Part shown: piece after piece, positions 29,260 through 38,681 of the stretch | Numbering within the stretch: the first letter of the stretch is position 1 | Layout: each line of letters opens with the position of its first letter | Origin: Halomonas sp. KG2 | GTDB lineage: Bacteria > Pseudomonadota > Gammaproteobacteria > Pseudomonadales > Halomonadaceae | Assembly (NCBI GenBank): GCA_030440445.1 | Contig: CP098528.1 | Location: forward strand, 1,240,001-1,304,000 | Direction of reading: 5' to 3' | Length of the DNA: 64,000 nucleotides | Position numbers and translations under genes: made by a program | The notes under the pieces: model-generated | Databases searched by the model: none | The model's input: the letters and a program-made list of their open reading frames with translations, nothing else | What the model was told of the DNA's origin: nothing

Positions 29260-31200
29260 TTATTCTGTGGGTTTGGCGACCAGTGAGCGGGTTTCCTCAC
29301 GAGCTTCTGTTAGCGCAATGCGCAGGCTGTCGCCCAGTTTGTAGCGCTCTTCGCCTTCAATCTGAATGCGACCCTCTTTATCATCAATGACCACTTTAGC
29401 GCGATCGCTGTGCATCAGCGGGGCGGGGACGAAGGCAGTAGCACCATTTTCCAGCAGGCGTACGCGCATACCTCCACGGTTGATCGCCATGATCTCTGCG
29501 TCGAAGGCATCTTGGTTTTGAGCCGCTGGCGTTAAGTAGCGAACGTAGAGCCAATCTTTTACGTCGCGTTCTGCCATACGGTTCAGGCGCCGCCGTTCGG
29601 TGAGTTGCTCGGTGAGCTGCTGGCTAGCCTCTGCCGGTGCTTGTTCACCTTTAAGCACACGCTTGATCAAACGATGGTTGACCATATCGCCGTACTTACG
29701 AATTGGCGACGTCCAGGTGGCATAAGCCGGTAATCCCAGGCCAAAGTGCGGGCCGGGTTGAGCTGACATGCTGGTAAAGCCTTGGAAACGGCGCAGGCGC
29801 GCGTCTAGCCAGGCATCATCACGGCTTTCCAGAGCGCGCTTCAGCTCTTTGTAGTGAGCTAGCTCAGTCAGCGCTTCCTGTGCAACCTCAATCTCTTGAG
29901 TGGCTAAGAACTCTTGTGCGGATTCGGCTTTTTCAGGCTCAAAAGCGCGGTGCACATTAAAGATGCCGTGACCGATATGTTGGGCGAGGAAGTCCGCGCA
30001 GCAAGCGTTAGCGGCAATCATCGACTCTTCAATCATACGGTTGGCAATGCGGCGATCTTCGGTGCGAATGCCTAAGACGTTGCCCGCGTCGTCCAGATCG
30101 AAAACGTAATCAGGACGATCTTTAAACACCAGCGCATGCTCGTTACGCCAAGCGGTCCGCGCCTCAGTCAAATCACGCAGTGCTTTCAACTGTTCAGCGA
30201 TATTGTCAGCGGGGGCCCACTCACCTTGACCGTCAATCCAGTCAGAAACGCGGTCATAGGCCAGTTTGGCGTGGGATTTCACGTTAGCTGCAAAGAAACG
30301 GTAGTCACCTAGGCTGCCGTCGGCATTAATGTCCAGCGAGCAGGCAAGGGCAGGGCGATCCTGGCCTTCCCACAACGAACAGAGGTCATCCGCCAGCTGT
30401 TCGGGCAACATGGTCACGTTCTGGCCGGGTAAGTAGACCGTAAAAGCACGGGTGCGCGCTTCAAGGTCGGCCGCATGGCCCTCTTCGACGTAGGCCGTTG
30501 GGTCAGCGATCGCAACGCTTAGCCGCCAACCGCCGCTTTCCAGCGCTTCCACGTGTAGCGCGTCGTCCATATCGCGGGTTTTTTCGCCATCGATAGTAAA
30601 GAAGGGCTGCGCCGTGAGGTCTTCACGGGTTAACCCTTCATCATGCAGTGGCCACTCGGTACCTGCGTCCGGGCACTCTTGTTCCAGCGCATGGCGGGCA
30701 AGGGTGACGCGCCACGGAACGGCGGGATCGTCGGCCTTAGCCACTAGCTCATCAATTTGCGTGAAGAAGCCGCGATCGTTCTCTTTCAGCGGGTGGCGTA
30801 CCAGTCGCGCGACAACCCAGTCGCCATCAGCAATGGTGGCTTCATCCAGGCTGTTCTTTATGCGCGCCTTCAGCACATTGCGAATTGACGGATGGTCGGG
30901 CACAACGGCTAAACGGTCTTCGCGCTTCTGAACACGGGCAACAAAGCGGTCAAGCCCAGCTTCGATCAGCTTCTCAGGCTCTACGGACTTTTTGTCGCCG
31001 TTTTCATGGATCACCGCCTCGACGCGATCACCATGGAGGACTTGCTTCATGGCGGGGGGCGGCACGAAATAAGATTCACCGCTGTCGGTTTCAAGAAAAC
31101 CGAAGCCTTTTTCGGTGGCTTTGATCACCCCTTCAGCGCGTGGAGTGGTGTCACGGATCTGTTGCTTGAGCTGGGCAAGCAATGAGTTGTTTTGCAGCAT
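29260..31200 (-). CDS. rnb: Exoribonuclease II
   Basis: 3'-to-5' processive exoribonuclease, 646 residues. Its length and sequence match RNase II rather than the longer RNase R: N-terminal LLAQLKQQI...TPRAEGVIKATEKGFGFLE cold-shock domains, catalytic RNB domain with TIDGEKTRDMDDALH (metal-binding Asp cluster) and IADPTAYVEEG, then RRFQGFTSMS, GPHFGLGLPAYATWTSPIRKYGDM, and a C-terminal S1 domain (INRGGMRVRLLENGATAFVP). I place the start at 31200 (MLQNNSLLAQLKQQ); the extra 20 residues up to 31260 are not conserved. It is divergent from the GlcNAc regulator. Confidence 0.95.
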   Translation of the reverse strand: MLQNNSLLAQLKQQIRDTTPRAEGVIKATEKGFGFLETDSGESYFVPPPAMKQVLHGDRVEAVIHENGDKKSVEPEKLIEAGLDRFVARVQKREDRLAVVPDHPSIRNVLKARIKNSLDEATIADGDWVVARLVRHPLKENDRGFFTQIDELVAKADDPAVPWRVTLARHALEQECPDAGTEWPLHDEGLTREDLTAQPFFTIDGEKTRDMDDALHVEALESGGWRLSVAIADPTAYVEEGHAADLEARTRAFTVYLPGQNVTMLPEQLADDLCSLWEGQDRPALACSLDINADGSLGDYRFFAANVKSHAKLAYDRVSDWIDGQGEWAPADNIAEQLKALRDLTEARTAWRNEHALVFKDRPDYVFDLDDAGNVLGIRTEDRRIANRMIEESMIAANACCADFLAQHIGHGIFNVHRAFEPEKAESAQEFLATQEIEVAQEALTELAHYKELKRALESRDDAWLDARLRRFQGFTSMSAQPGPHFGLGLPAYATWTSPIRKYGDMVNHRLIKRVLKGEQAPAEASQQLTEQLTERRRLNRMAERDVKDWLYVRYLTPAAQNQDAFDAEIMAINRGGMRVRLLENGATAFVPAPLMHSDRAKVVIDDKEGRIQIEGEERYKLGDSLRIALTEAREETRSLVAKPTE

Positions 31201-31371
31201 GTGTTCAATCAGTTGGCGAGAGTAGCCTGCCACTATACGGATTCCCAAAGGCCGCGCCAATCGTGGTTACCCTGAAGTTCACTTTGGCCCCAAACTATCA
31301 ACGATCTGCGTTCAATTTTGTGCGCGCTTAATTGCCTTATTGGCCAGGCCGGACGCCACTATTCAACCATA

Positions 31372-31437
31372 GTTGTATCTAATTGGTATTTGATTGGTAT
31401 CTCATTGGGTCTATAGTGGTATCTAATTGGTATGGCC
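31372..31437 (+). repeat. Six tandem 11-bp phased repeats at the GntR regulator promoter
   Basis: Units start at 31372, 31383, 31394, 31405, 31416 and 31427. The core is TTGGTATCTAA, with variants GTTGTATC, TTGGGTCT and GTGGTATC. The spacing is exactly 11 bp, about one helical turn, so every core faces the same side of the DNA. A promoter (TTGATT 31390-31395, 16 bp, TATAGT 31412-31417) lies inside the array. The array is best read as a cooperative operator for the UTRA-type regulator encoded next. Confidence 0.75.
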
Positions 31438-31454
31438 GCTACTGGGAGACACTC

Positions 31455-32189
31455 ATGGACCCACGCTTTACTCAGCTACATCTTGATCCTCAGGGCGCAA
31501 CACCGCTTTATCAGCAGTTAGCGCGCCAGCTAGAACAAGCCATTGAGACGGGCGCCTGGCAAGCCGGCGAGGCGCTGCCTTCTGAGCGCAACTTGGCCGA
31601 AAGCTTAGCGGTTTCGCGCATTACTGCGCGGAAGGCGTTAGATCGCCTAGCAGAACTTGGGCTGATTCACCGTAACCGTGGCTCGGGCACGTTTATTGCC
31701 CCTCGCCTCAATCAGTCCTTGTCGCGGCTCGCCAGTTTTACCGAGCTGCTGACCCAGCGTGGGTTTACGCCGAGTTCTCATTGGTTAGAACGCAAGCTGG
31801 CTAACCCCAGTGCAGAAGAGAGCATGCGTCTTGGCCTGGGGGCTGACGCTCAAGTCGCGCGTCTCAAGCGTTTGCGTTTAGCCGATGAGGTGGTAATGGC
31901 GGTGGAAGAAAGTTGCCTGCCCATCTCGGTGCTGCCCGATCCTCTCCGGGTCGATACATCGCTTTATGCAACCTTGGAAGCCAGTGGGAAAGGGATTGCA
32001 CGCGCCTTGCAGCATGTCACCGCCATTAATGCCAGCGCAGAACTAGCCATGCTGGCTGAGGTGCCTGAGGGCCAAGCGCTGCTCAAAGTGACGCGTCTAG
32101 GCTATCTCGCAGATGGCTCTCCGGCGGAGCTTACCGTTACCTACTGCCGCACTGATTATTACGACTTTATGGTCGAGATGACCCGCTAG
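31455..32189 (+). CDS. GntR-family regulator with UTRA domain (GlcNAc regulon)
   Basis: 244-residue HutC/NagR-type regulator. The N-terminal winged helix (LYQQLARQLEQAIETGAW, LPSERNLAESLAVSRITARKA with P as in ALPSERN) is followed by the hinge HRNRGSGTFIAP. The UTRA effector domain runs to about residue 240, ending ELTVTYCRTDYYDF. Relatives sense GlcNAc-6-P or glucosamine-6-P. It starts the nag operon and likely represses itself and the following genes through the phased repeats that overlap its promoter. I chose ATG 31455 (GGGAG upstream); the frame open to 31383 runs through the promoter repeats. Confidence 0.9.
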   Translation: MDPRFTQLHLDPQGATPLYQQLARQLEQAIETGAWQAGEALPSERNLAESLAVSRITARKALDRLAELGLIHRNRGSGTFIAPRLNQSLSRLASFTELLTQRGFTPSSHWLERKLANPSAEESMRLGLGADAQVARLKRLRLADEVVMAVEESCLPISVLPDPLRVDTSLYATLEASGKGIARALQHVTAINASAELAMLAEVPEGQALLKVTRLGYLADGSPAELTVTYCRTDYYDFMVEMTR

Positions 32190-32197
32190 GAGGTTCT

Positions 32198-33313
32198 ATG
32201 CAGTTTGGCAATATTCTCACCTCTGAGGGCTGGCGCCTGGGAGAGATCCACTGGGAAGACGGGCGTATTAGACGCATTGACGGCGATCCGGTAGATCCTG
32301 ATACCAATGACCATCCACGCATTGTTCCCGGTTTTATAGATTTGCATGTGCATGGTGGTGGTGGTGCCGACACCATGGAGGGCGGCACAGCGCTTGCCAC
32401 CCTAGCGCGCACCCATGTGCGTTTTGGCACCACCCGTTTGCTTGCTACCACCATGACGGCGCCAGATGAGCGGATCCGTCAGGTGCTAGGCGATATCGCC
32501 CGCTATATGGAAGCGCAGGAGCCAGATGCCGCCAAGGTATTGGGCGTTCATTTGGAAGGCCCCTATATCAATCCCGGCAAGCTGGGTGCTCAACCCGCCT
32601 ATGCGCGTAATGGTGTGATTGAGGGAGTGGATGAGCTGTGTGCTTTGGCCCCCATCCGCTTACTGACACTTGCCCCTGAGTTAGCCGGCCACTATGCATT
32701 AATTCGCCATCTCAGCGAGCGCGGCGTGCGGGTTCAGATAGGGCATACGCTTGGCAGCTATGAAGAGGGCGTTGAGGCAATGGCGCATGGTGCTTGCGGG
32801 TTTACGCATCTATTCAATGCCATGACCGGACTGCATCACCGCAAGCCGGGAATGGTTGGCGCAGCGCTCGCCCATGCGCAGTTCGCCGAAGTGATTCCTG
32901 ATCTGCTGCATGTACACCCTGGTGCCATCCGTGCCGCCTTACGTTGCATCCCTAATCTCTACGCTGTTACCGACTCCACTGCTGCGGCAGGCATGCCAGA
33001 CGGTGATTACCGTTTAGGTGAGCAGACCGTCACCAAATGTCTGGGAGGTGTGCGTTTGGCTGACGGCACCTTGGCAGGCAGTACGCTGACCATGGATCAG
33101 GCATTACGTAACTTCGTTAGCCTCGGTCTGACCCTGGCGGACGCCTCGGATCGCCTGTCACGTTTCCCCGCCGACTTCCTGGGGATCGACGACATTGGCC
33201 GCCTGCAAGAGGGCGCATTGGCGGACCTGGTCATCCTTGACCCCCAACTTCAACTCCAAGCGGTCTATGTCGAAGGCCGTCATATCTGTGGAAACGCCCA
33301 AGGAGCCTCTTAA
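32198..33313 (+). CDS. nagA: N-acetylglucosamine-6-phosphate deacetylase
   Basis: Metal-dependent amidohydrolase that removes acetate from GlcNAc-6-P, 371 residues. Motifs in order: PGFIDLHVHGGGGADTMEG (HxH metal region), LGVHLEGPYINPGKLGAQ (metal Glu), QIGHTLGSYEEG and FTHLFNAMTGLHHRKPGMVG (His ligands and phosphate-binding part), and VTDSTAAAGMPDGDY (catalytic Asp). An AGGAGG site precedes the ATG. It abuts the SIS-domain gene with no gap. Confidence 0.95.
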   Translation: MQFGNILTSEGWRLGEIHWEDGRIRRIDGDPVDPDTNDHPRIVPGFIDLHVHGGGGADTMEGGTALATLARTHVRFGTTRLLATTMTAPDERIRQVLGDIARYMEAQEPDAAKVLGVHLEGPYINPGKLGAQPAYARNGVIEGVDELCALAPIRLLTLAPELAGHYALIRHLSERGVRVQIGHTLGSYEEGVEAMAHGACGFTHLFNAMTGLHHRKPGMVGAALAHAQFAEVIPDLLHVHPGAIRAALRCIPNLYAVTDSTAAAGMPDGDYRLGEQTVTKCLGGVRLADGTLAGSTLTMDQALRNFVSLGLTLADASDRLSRFPADFLGIDDIGRLQEGALADLVILDPQLQLQAVYVEGRHICGNAQGAS

Positions 33314-34333
33314 ATGTCTTTGATGCTTGAAGAAACTCGCAACGCCCCTGAACGTGTTCGCGGTCAGCTGCAGCGTAATCACGCGTTGCTTGCTGCACTA
33401 GGTGAACGCTTGCGTCTTGCTGAGCCGACTGCAGCCGTCACCGTGGCACGGGGCAGTTCCGATCATGCCGCCAGCTACTTCGCCTACCAATGCATGCAGC
33501 GTAAAGGCATTCCGGTGGCCTCGCTGCCTCCTTCGCTGACCACCCTGGCGAAGGCTCCTTGGCGACTAACAGGGCAATTATCCTTGGCGGTTTCTCAATC
33601 TGGACAGAGCCCTGACCTAGTGGCGATGCAGCAGTCGCTCGCTGCCGCTGGAGCTCGAACGATAGCGCTGGTCAATACGCCGCAGTCGCCTCTGGGCGCG
33701 GCTAGCGATAGTGAAATTCCGCTCTATGCGGGAGAAGAAAAAAGTGTCGCTGCCACCAAAAGCTACTTGGCCACGCTTTCTGCCATGGCGCAGCTCATCG
33801 GCCACTGGCAGGAAGACCGACTGCTACTCACTGCTCTGGAACAACTTCCAGAACGACTGACCCAAGCCCTGGCGATGGATTGGTCACCGGCCATCGAGGC
33901 ATTACTAAATGCCGACAAGATGATGGTGATTGGTCGTGGGGCAGGTCTGGCTGTCGCTCAGGAAGCGGCGCTCAAGTTTAAAGAAACCTGTGCGATTCAA
34001 GCGGAATCCTTTAGCGGTGCCGAAGTTCGTCATGGCCCGATGGCGCTGATTGGTCCTGATTATCCGGTGCTGGTATTCGCGCCACCAGGGCCCGAACAGG
34101 CTGGCTTGCTGGAGTTAACCGAGTGGCTCAAGAGTGTTGGCGCCCGAGTCGTCCTTGCTGCCGATAAGAGCGTGGTACAGCGCAATTTGACCTTGGTAGA
34201 TGCGGGTCATGAGGCTCTGCAGCCACTGTCGGTAATTCAGAGCTTTTATCAAATGGTGGCTGGCCTTGCAGAGGCTCGGGGAAGCGATCCAGACCGCCCT
34301 CGGCACCTCAATAAAGTTACCTGCACCCTGTAA
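33314..34333 (+). CDS. SIS-domain glucosamine-6-phosphate deaminase (NagB-II type)
   Basis: 339 residues with two SIS sugar-isomerase domains, the layout of the C-terminal half of GlmS. Key pieces are VTVARGSSDHAASYFAYQC, LAVSQSGQSPDLVAM, GEEKSVAATKSYLATL, MVIGRGAGLAVAQEAALKFKE and SFSGAEVRHGPMALI. It lacks a glutaminase domain, so it should run in the deamination direction. Its position between nagA and the GlcNAc PTS genes and the absence of classical NagB fit the known NagB-II replacement, giving fructose-6-phosphate and ammonia. It begins one base after nagA ends. Confidence 0.9.
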   Translation: MSLMLEETRNAPERVRGQLQRNHALLAALGERLRLAEPTAAVTVARGSSDHAASYFAYQCMQRKGIPVASLPPSLTTLAKAPWRLTGQLSLAVSQSGQSPDLVAMQQSLAAAGARTIALVNTPQSPLGAASDSEIPLYAGEEKSVAATKSYLATLSAMAQLIGHWQEDRLLLTALEQLPERLTQALAMDWSPAIEALLNADKMMVIGRGAGLAVAQEAALKFKETCAIQAESFSGAEVRHGPMALIGPDYPVLVFAPPGPEQAGLLELTEWLKSVGARVVLAADKSVVQRNLTLVDAGHEALQPLSVIQSFYQMVAGLAEARGSDPDRPRHLNKVTCTL

Positions 34334-34338
34334 CGTAT

Positions 34339-34346
34339 AACAACAA
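34339..34346 (+). promoter_or_regulatory. AAnAAnAA motif before the EIIA-HPr-EI gene
   Basis: AACAACAA, 16 nt before the start codon and just upstream of the GGGAG ribosome-binding site. It matches the Hfq/Crc catabolite motif known in Pseudomonas; binding is inferred. Confidence 0.4.
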
Positions 34347-34362
34347 TATTGGGAGTCCTCCC

Positions 34363-36942
34363 ATGTCAGATTCAAGTCAATCATTAACGCTGCAGGCCCC
34401 CGTAACGGGGGTTGTGGTACCCCTAGCAGCGGTGCCCGATCCGGTTTTCGCCAGCCTAACCCTGGGAGAGGGCATTGCTCTCGATCCACTGGGCGAATGC
34501 CTGCATGCTCCCTGTGATGGTGAAGTGGTGCAGTGCGCGCGTACCCATCATGCATTCACCTTGAGAACCGAGGCGGGTGTTGAATTACTGCTTCACCTTG
34601 GCCTGGATACGGTTGAGTTAAACGGGAAAGGTATTGAGCCTTTGGTCGCTGTAGGTGATCAAGTACGCGCGGGTGACCCGCTGTGCCGTTTCGATGCCGA
34701 TGCGTTAGCGCTGGGCGCAAGTGCGCTGATTACTCCGCTGGTGATCACCGAAGCGGCTGGTTGGCAATTACAGCCGTCGAAGCACCACGAGGGTGAGCGG
34801 GTTTCACTTGGTGAGCCTTTACTGGTGCTAACCCGCACGGCTATTGAACAATCCGATACACGTGCTGATGGGCCGTTAGCTGAGCGCCGCGTGACCCTAG
34901 CCTTGGCATCGGGGCTGCATGCGCGACCGGCTGCCCGGCTGCGTGCTATTGCTCGAAAGCATAACGTTAATCTGACGGTGCAGCATGAGTGTTCAAGCGA
35001 CAACGCTGCCAGTGCCAGCGCCGCTAGCCTCAGCGCATTAATGAACTTGGGCCTGACCGAAGGCGCAACGTTAAAACTGACTGCCCAGGGAGAGGCTGCT
35101 GAGGCCGCGCTGGGTGACGCCGAGCGTCTGTTGACCACGCCTGAAGCTGAAGAACATAGCGCACCTGCGCCGTCTACATTAACCGCAGTGGCACTTAAAG
35201 AGGGCGAACTGGCTGGCTTAGTGGCTAGTCCTGGTTTAGCCATCGGCCCGCTTGTCTCTTATCAATTGCCGCTACCCACTGTGCCCTTGATGGGCGAGGG
35301 CGAAGCCGTTGAGACAGCTTGCTTGAAAAAGGCGCTGTTAAGCGTTGGTGAGGCGCTAGCCAACGCTGAAGCACAAGCGACGCGCCAGGGGCAGAGCGCC
35401 GAGGCGGAAATTTTTGCTGCCCATGGCGCCTGGTTAGAAGATCCCGATTTGGCGGCAGCGGCAGGTAAGCACATTAGTGAAGGTCGTAGCGCTGGCCAAG
35501 CTTGGCGTGAGGCGCTTGATGGCGAAGCCGCAAGGCTTGCGGCGAGTGGAAATACGCTACTTGCCGCCAGGGTTGCAGATCTGCGCGACTTGCAGCGCCG
35601 TGTGATGGTGGAACTAAGCGACGATCAGCAAGCGGCACTTCCTGAGCTGCCTAAGGGGGCCGTCGTCGTTGCTGATGAACTGACACCCTCAGAGCTGGTG
35701 GCCGTTGCTACCCAGCACCCTGCTGGGCTGTGTCTCGCGGGTGGCGGCACTACTTCCCATGTGGCCATTTTGGCACGTGCCCGAGGTATTCCCTGCCTTG
35801 TGGCCATGGGGGCAAGCCTAATCGATGCTGCTAATAGCGCCACAAGCGAGAGCGTCATTCTAGATGCGGAAAATGGGCGCTTGGCGCTGAGCCCCAGCGC
35901 TACTCAACGGGCGGAAGTGTCAGAGCGCATTGATGCTCGCCGTTATGAAGCTGAGCAAGCGCAAGCGTTAGCGCATGAGCCAGCGATGACTCTGGATGGG
36001 CGAGAAATTGAGGTATGCGCCAATATCGGTGGCGCCGAAGAGGCGCGTTTAGCGGCAGATTCGGGGGCTGATGGTGTCGGCCTACTGCGCAGTGAGTTCC
36101 TGTTTCTTGAGCGAGATAGTGCCCCCAGCGAAGCGACTCAGCGTGATGAATATCAGGCTGCGGTGAAGGCCTTAGATGGCAAGCCTGTGATCATTCGCAC
36201 CCTGGATATTGGTGCCGACAAGCAGCTTCCTTATCTGCGCTTGCCGTCAGTACCTAACCCAGCGTTGGGCGTGCGGGGCGCTCGTTTGTGGGCCAGCCAG
36301 CCTGAACTGCTGGAGACCCAGCTTCGAGCGCTACTCGGCGTTACGCCGTTGGAAACGCTGCATATCATGCTGCCGATGGTGACTGAGGTTGGCGAGCTGC
36401 GCGAAGTGCGCAAGCGCTTAGAGACGTTGGCCAGTGAAATGGGGCTTGGTGCGCGGCCACGCCTTGGTGCCATGATCGAGGTGCCTAGTGCTGCTCTGTG
36501 CGCCAGAAGCCTCGCCGTTGAAGCCGATTTTCTGTCAATCGGCACCAACGATCTAACCCAGTACACCCTGGCGATGGACCGTGAAGACCCGGCGCTCACT
36601 GCACGAGCGGATGTGATGCATCCCGCGGTGCTGCGGCTGATTCAAGCGACGGTGGACGGCGCGAAAGGGCACTGCCCCGTGGGCGTATGCGGTGCCGCCG
36701 CGGGTGATGAGCGGGTCGCGCTTCTGCTCGTCGCGCTGGGTGTCGATGAACTCTCTGTAGAACCTGCACGTGTGCCTGCAGTGAAAGCTGCCCTGCGTTG
36801 CCTGAATGCTGCCGCACTGGCAGATGAACTTCCCGCACTACTGGCCTTGGACGATGCGACCGCTGTACGCCAGCACTTAAGCGCGTGGCTTGCTCAGGCC
36901 AACCAAACCGACATAACAACAACGACCCTTGAGAGGTGCTGA
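34363..36942 (+). CDS. nagF: PTS fusion protein EIIA(Glc-type)-HPr-EI for GlcNAc
   Basis: 859-residue multiphosphoryl-transfer protein that carries three PTS steps in one chain. Residues 1-160 are an EIIA-Glc-type domain with phospho-His78 (LLLHLGLDTVELNG). Residues 175-260 are HPr with His186 (ASGLHARPAARL). Residues from about 285 are Enzyme I with His466 (GGGTTSHVAILARARGIPC), the PEP-binding barrel (LRSEFLFLERD, GVRGARLW, MIEVPSAAL, SIGTNDLTQYTLAMDRED) and active-site Cys776 (VCGAAAGDE). It feeds phosphate to NagE, encoded next. Ala-rich linkers separate the domains. The name follows the Pseudomonas usage. Confidence 0.93.
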   Translation: MSDSSQSLTLQAPVTGVVVPLAAVPDPVFASLTLGEGIALDPLGECLHAPCDGEVVQCARTHHAFTLRTEAGVELLLHLGLDTVELNGKGIEPLVAVGDQVRAGDPLCRFDADALALGASALITPLVITEAAGWQLQPSKHHEGERVSLGEPLLVLTRTAIEQSDTRADGPLAERRVTLALASGLHARPAARLRAIARKHNVNLTVQHECSSDNAASASAASLSALMNLGLTEGATLKLTAQGEAAEAALGDAERLLTTPEAEEHSAPAPSTLTAVALKEGELAGLVASPGLAIGPLVSYQLPLPTVPLMGEGEAVETACLKKALLSVGEALANAEAQATRQGQSAEAEIFAAHGAWLEDPDLAAAAGKHISEGRSAGQAWREALDGEAARLAASGNTLLAARVADLRDLQRRVMVELSDDQQAALPELPKGAVVVADELTPSELVAVATQHPAGLCLAGGGTTSHVAILARARGIPCLVAMGASLIDAANSATSESVILDAENGRLALSPSATQRAEVSERIDARRYEAEQAQALAHEPAMTLDGREIEVCANIGGAEEARLAADSGADGVGLLRSEFLFLERDSAPSEATQRDEYQAAVKALDGKPVIIRTLDIGADKQLPYLRLPSVPNPALGVRGARLWASQPELLETQLRALLGVTPLETLHIMLPMVTEVGELREVRKRLETLASEMGLGARPRLGAMIEVPSAALCARSLAVEADFLSIGTNDLTQYTLAMDREDPALTARADVMHPAVLRLIQATVDGAKGHCPVGVCGAAAGDERVALLLVALGVDELSVEPARVPAVKAALRCLNAAALADELPALLALDDATAVRQHLSAWLAQANQTDITTTTLERC
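36915..36922 (+). promoter_or_regulatory. AAnAAnAA motif before nagE
   Basis: AACAACAA, 21 nt before the nagE start codon and inside the last codons of the upstream gene (Thr-Thr-Thr run). It precedes the GAGAGG site. Same motif as in the other carbon-uptake leaders. Confidence 0.35.
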
Positions 36943-36943
36943 A

Positions 36944-38668
36944 ATGTCTTCTACGACCTTCGGTTCCCGCCTGATGGGCGGGCTACAGCGGCTTGGCCGC
37001 TCTCTGATGCTACCCATCGCGGTATTGCCCATTGCAGGTCTATTGCTGCGACTTGGGCAGCCTGATCTGCTGGATATTGCCTTTATTGCTGGCGCTGGCG
37101 AGGCCATTTTCGCCAACCTGGCACTGATTTTTGCCATCGGCCTCGCCGTAGGTTTCGCGGATGATAGTAACGGCGCTGCCGGCCTGGCCGGGGTGATTGG
37201 CTATCTGGTGCTAGATGCGGTGCTAACCGCGCTTAATCCTGAGATCGATATGGGGGTGCTGGCAGGGATTATTGCCGGCAGCGTGGCAGGCCTGCTTTAT
37301 AATCGCTATAAGTCGATTCAACTTCCTGATTATCTGGCCTTTTTTGGTGGGCGACGCTTTGTGCCTATTGCTACTGGCCTAGCGGCAGTGGCAATGGGGG
37401 TGGTTTTTGGGGTGATTTGGCCGCCTATCCAACAGGGCATTGATGCACTTGGTCACTGGCTAATCGGCGCCGGTGAGCTGGGGCTTTTCGTCTACGGAAC
37501 AATTAATCGTTTGTTGATTGTGACGGGGTTGCATCACGTACTGAATAGCCTGGTGTGGTTCGTCTTCGGTAATTTCGAGACAGCCGCTGGGGTAGTAGCC
37601 AATGGCGACCTGAATCGTTTCTTTGCCGGTGACCCTGAAGCAGGGCGCTTTATGGCGGGCTTTTTCCCGGTAATGATGTTCGGCCTGCCAGCTGCGGCGC
37701 TGGCCATGTACCATGCCGCACCAAAAGGACGCCGTGCCCAGGTGGGTGGCTTGTTACTTTCGCTGGCATTGACGGCTTTCCTGACCGGTGTCACCGAACC
37801 CATCGAATTCACCTTTATGTTCCTGGCACCGCTGCTTTATGGCATGCACGCAGTGTTAACGGGCATTTCCATGGCGCTACTGCACTGGCTGGACGTGAAG
37901 CTTGGCTTCACCTTCTCCGCTGGGGCCTTTGACTTTGCACTCTCTTACGGGCTTTCCACCAATGGTTGGCTGATGCTGCCTGTCGGCCTCGTCTATTTTG
38001 TTCTGTACTACACGGTATTTCGCTGGGCCATCGTCCGCTTTAATCTGCCTACCCCAGGGCGCGAGCCGGAAAGTACTTCCTCCGCAGCAGCCCCAACACC
38101 ACTCGGTGAACGTGGCCCAGCGTTTGTCACGGCGTTAGGTGGCGCGAGCAACCTGCAAAGCGTAGGTGCCTGTACGACTCGGTTGCGCTTGGTGCTGGAG
38201 AATCCTGAGGCAATTGATGAGTCGGCTCTGAAATCGTTGGGCTCTCGGGGGATTATGCGTCTCCAGGGCGGTGGTCTCCAGGTAGTGATGGGGCCCATTG
38301 CGGATGGTATCGCAGATGAGATTCGACAAGCGCTCAAGCAGAGTGGCGCGGCGGTGGATGCCAATACCTCTTCTCATAGCCCTTCTGAACATAGCCCTGG
38401 CACCCCCGCAAACCCTTCTCAACCAACGGCATTGCCCGCCGAGGTGGCCCAACGCTGGATGGCCGCTTTAGGTGGTAATGCCAACGTGCAACGGCTGGAC
38501 GTCCAAGCCCAGACACGCCTGCGCGTAGAGCTAGTCGATGGCGCTGGTTTAGACAGCGCAGCGCTTGACCAACTGGGATGCAGAGGCATCCAGGCGTTGA
38601 ACGGCAATACATGGCATCTGATCGTCGGCGATCAAGCCGCTGCTATCGCGCATTCACTAAGAGCCTAA
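36944..38668 (+). CDS. nagE: PTS GlcNAc-specific EIICB component with duplicated IIB
   Basis: 574 residues that import and phosphorylate GlcNAc. The IIC permease, about 1-370, has roughly ten membrane helices, including RLLIVTGLHHVLNSLVWF and the substrate-region FLTGVTEPIEFTFMFLAPLLY. Two IIB-like domains follow. The first (about 390-465) has phospho-Cys410 in ACTTRLRL. The second (about 500-574) has AQTRLRV, with Ala522 in place of Cys, so it cannot carry phosphate. A Ser/Pro-rich linker joins them. ATG 36944 is preceded by GAGAGG; the frame upstream to 36929 overlaps nagF. EIIA is supplied by NagF. Confidence 0.93.
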   Translation: MSSTTFGSRLMGGLQRLGRSLMLPIAVLPIAGLLLRLGQPDLLDIAFIAGAGEAIFANLALIFAIGLAVGFADDSNGAAGLAGVIGYLVLDAVLTALNPEIDMGVLAGIIAGSVAGLLYNRYKSIQLPDYLAFFGGRRFVPIATGLAAVAMGVVFGVIWPPIQQGIDALGHWLIGAGELGLFVYGTINRLLIVTGLHHVLNSLVWFVFGNFETAAGVVANGDLNRFFAGDPEAGRFMAGFFPVMMFGLPAAALAMYHAAPKGRRAQVGGLLLSLALTAFLTGVTEPIEFTFMFLAPLLYGMHAVLTGISMALLHWLDVKLGFTFSAGAFDFALSYGLSTNGWLMLPVGLVYFVLYYTVFRWAIVRFNLPTPGREPESTSSAAAPTPLGERGPAFVTALGGASNLQSVGACTTRLRLVLENPEAIDESALKSLGSRGIMRLQGGGLQVVMGPIADGIADEIRQALKQSGAAVDANTSSHSPSEHSPGTPANPSQPTALPAEVAQRWMAALGGNANVQRLDVQAQTRLRVELVDGAGLDSAALDQLGCRGIQALNGNTWHLIVGDQAAAIAHSLRA

Positions 38669-38681
38669 CGCTCGTAATCGA

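Noticed and set aside
29260..31260. First read as RNase R (rnr/vacB)
   Set aside because: Length near 645 residues, the LLAQLKQQ...TPRAEGV start and the lack of the Lys-rich C-terminal tail identify RNase II.
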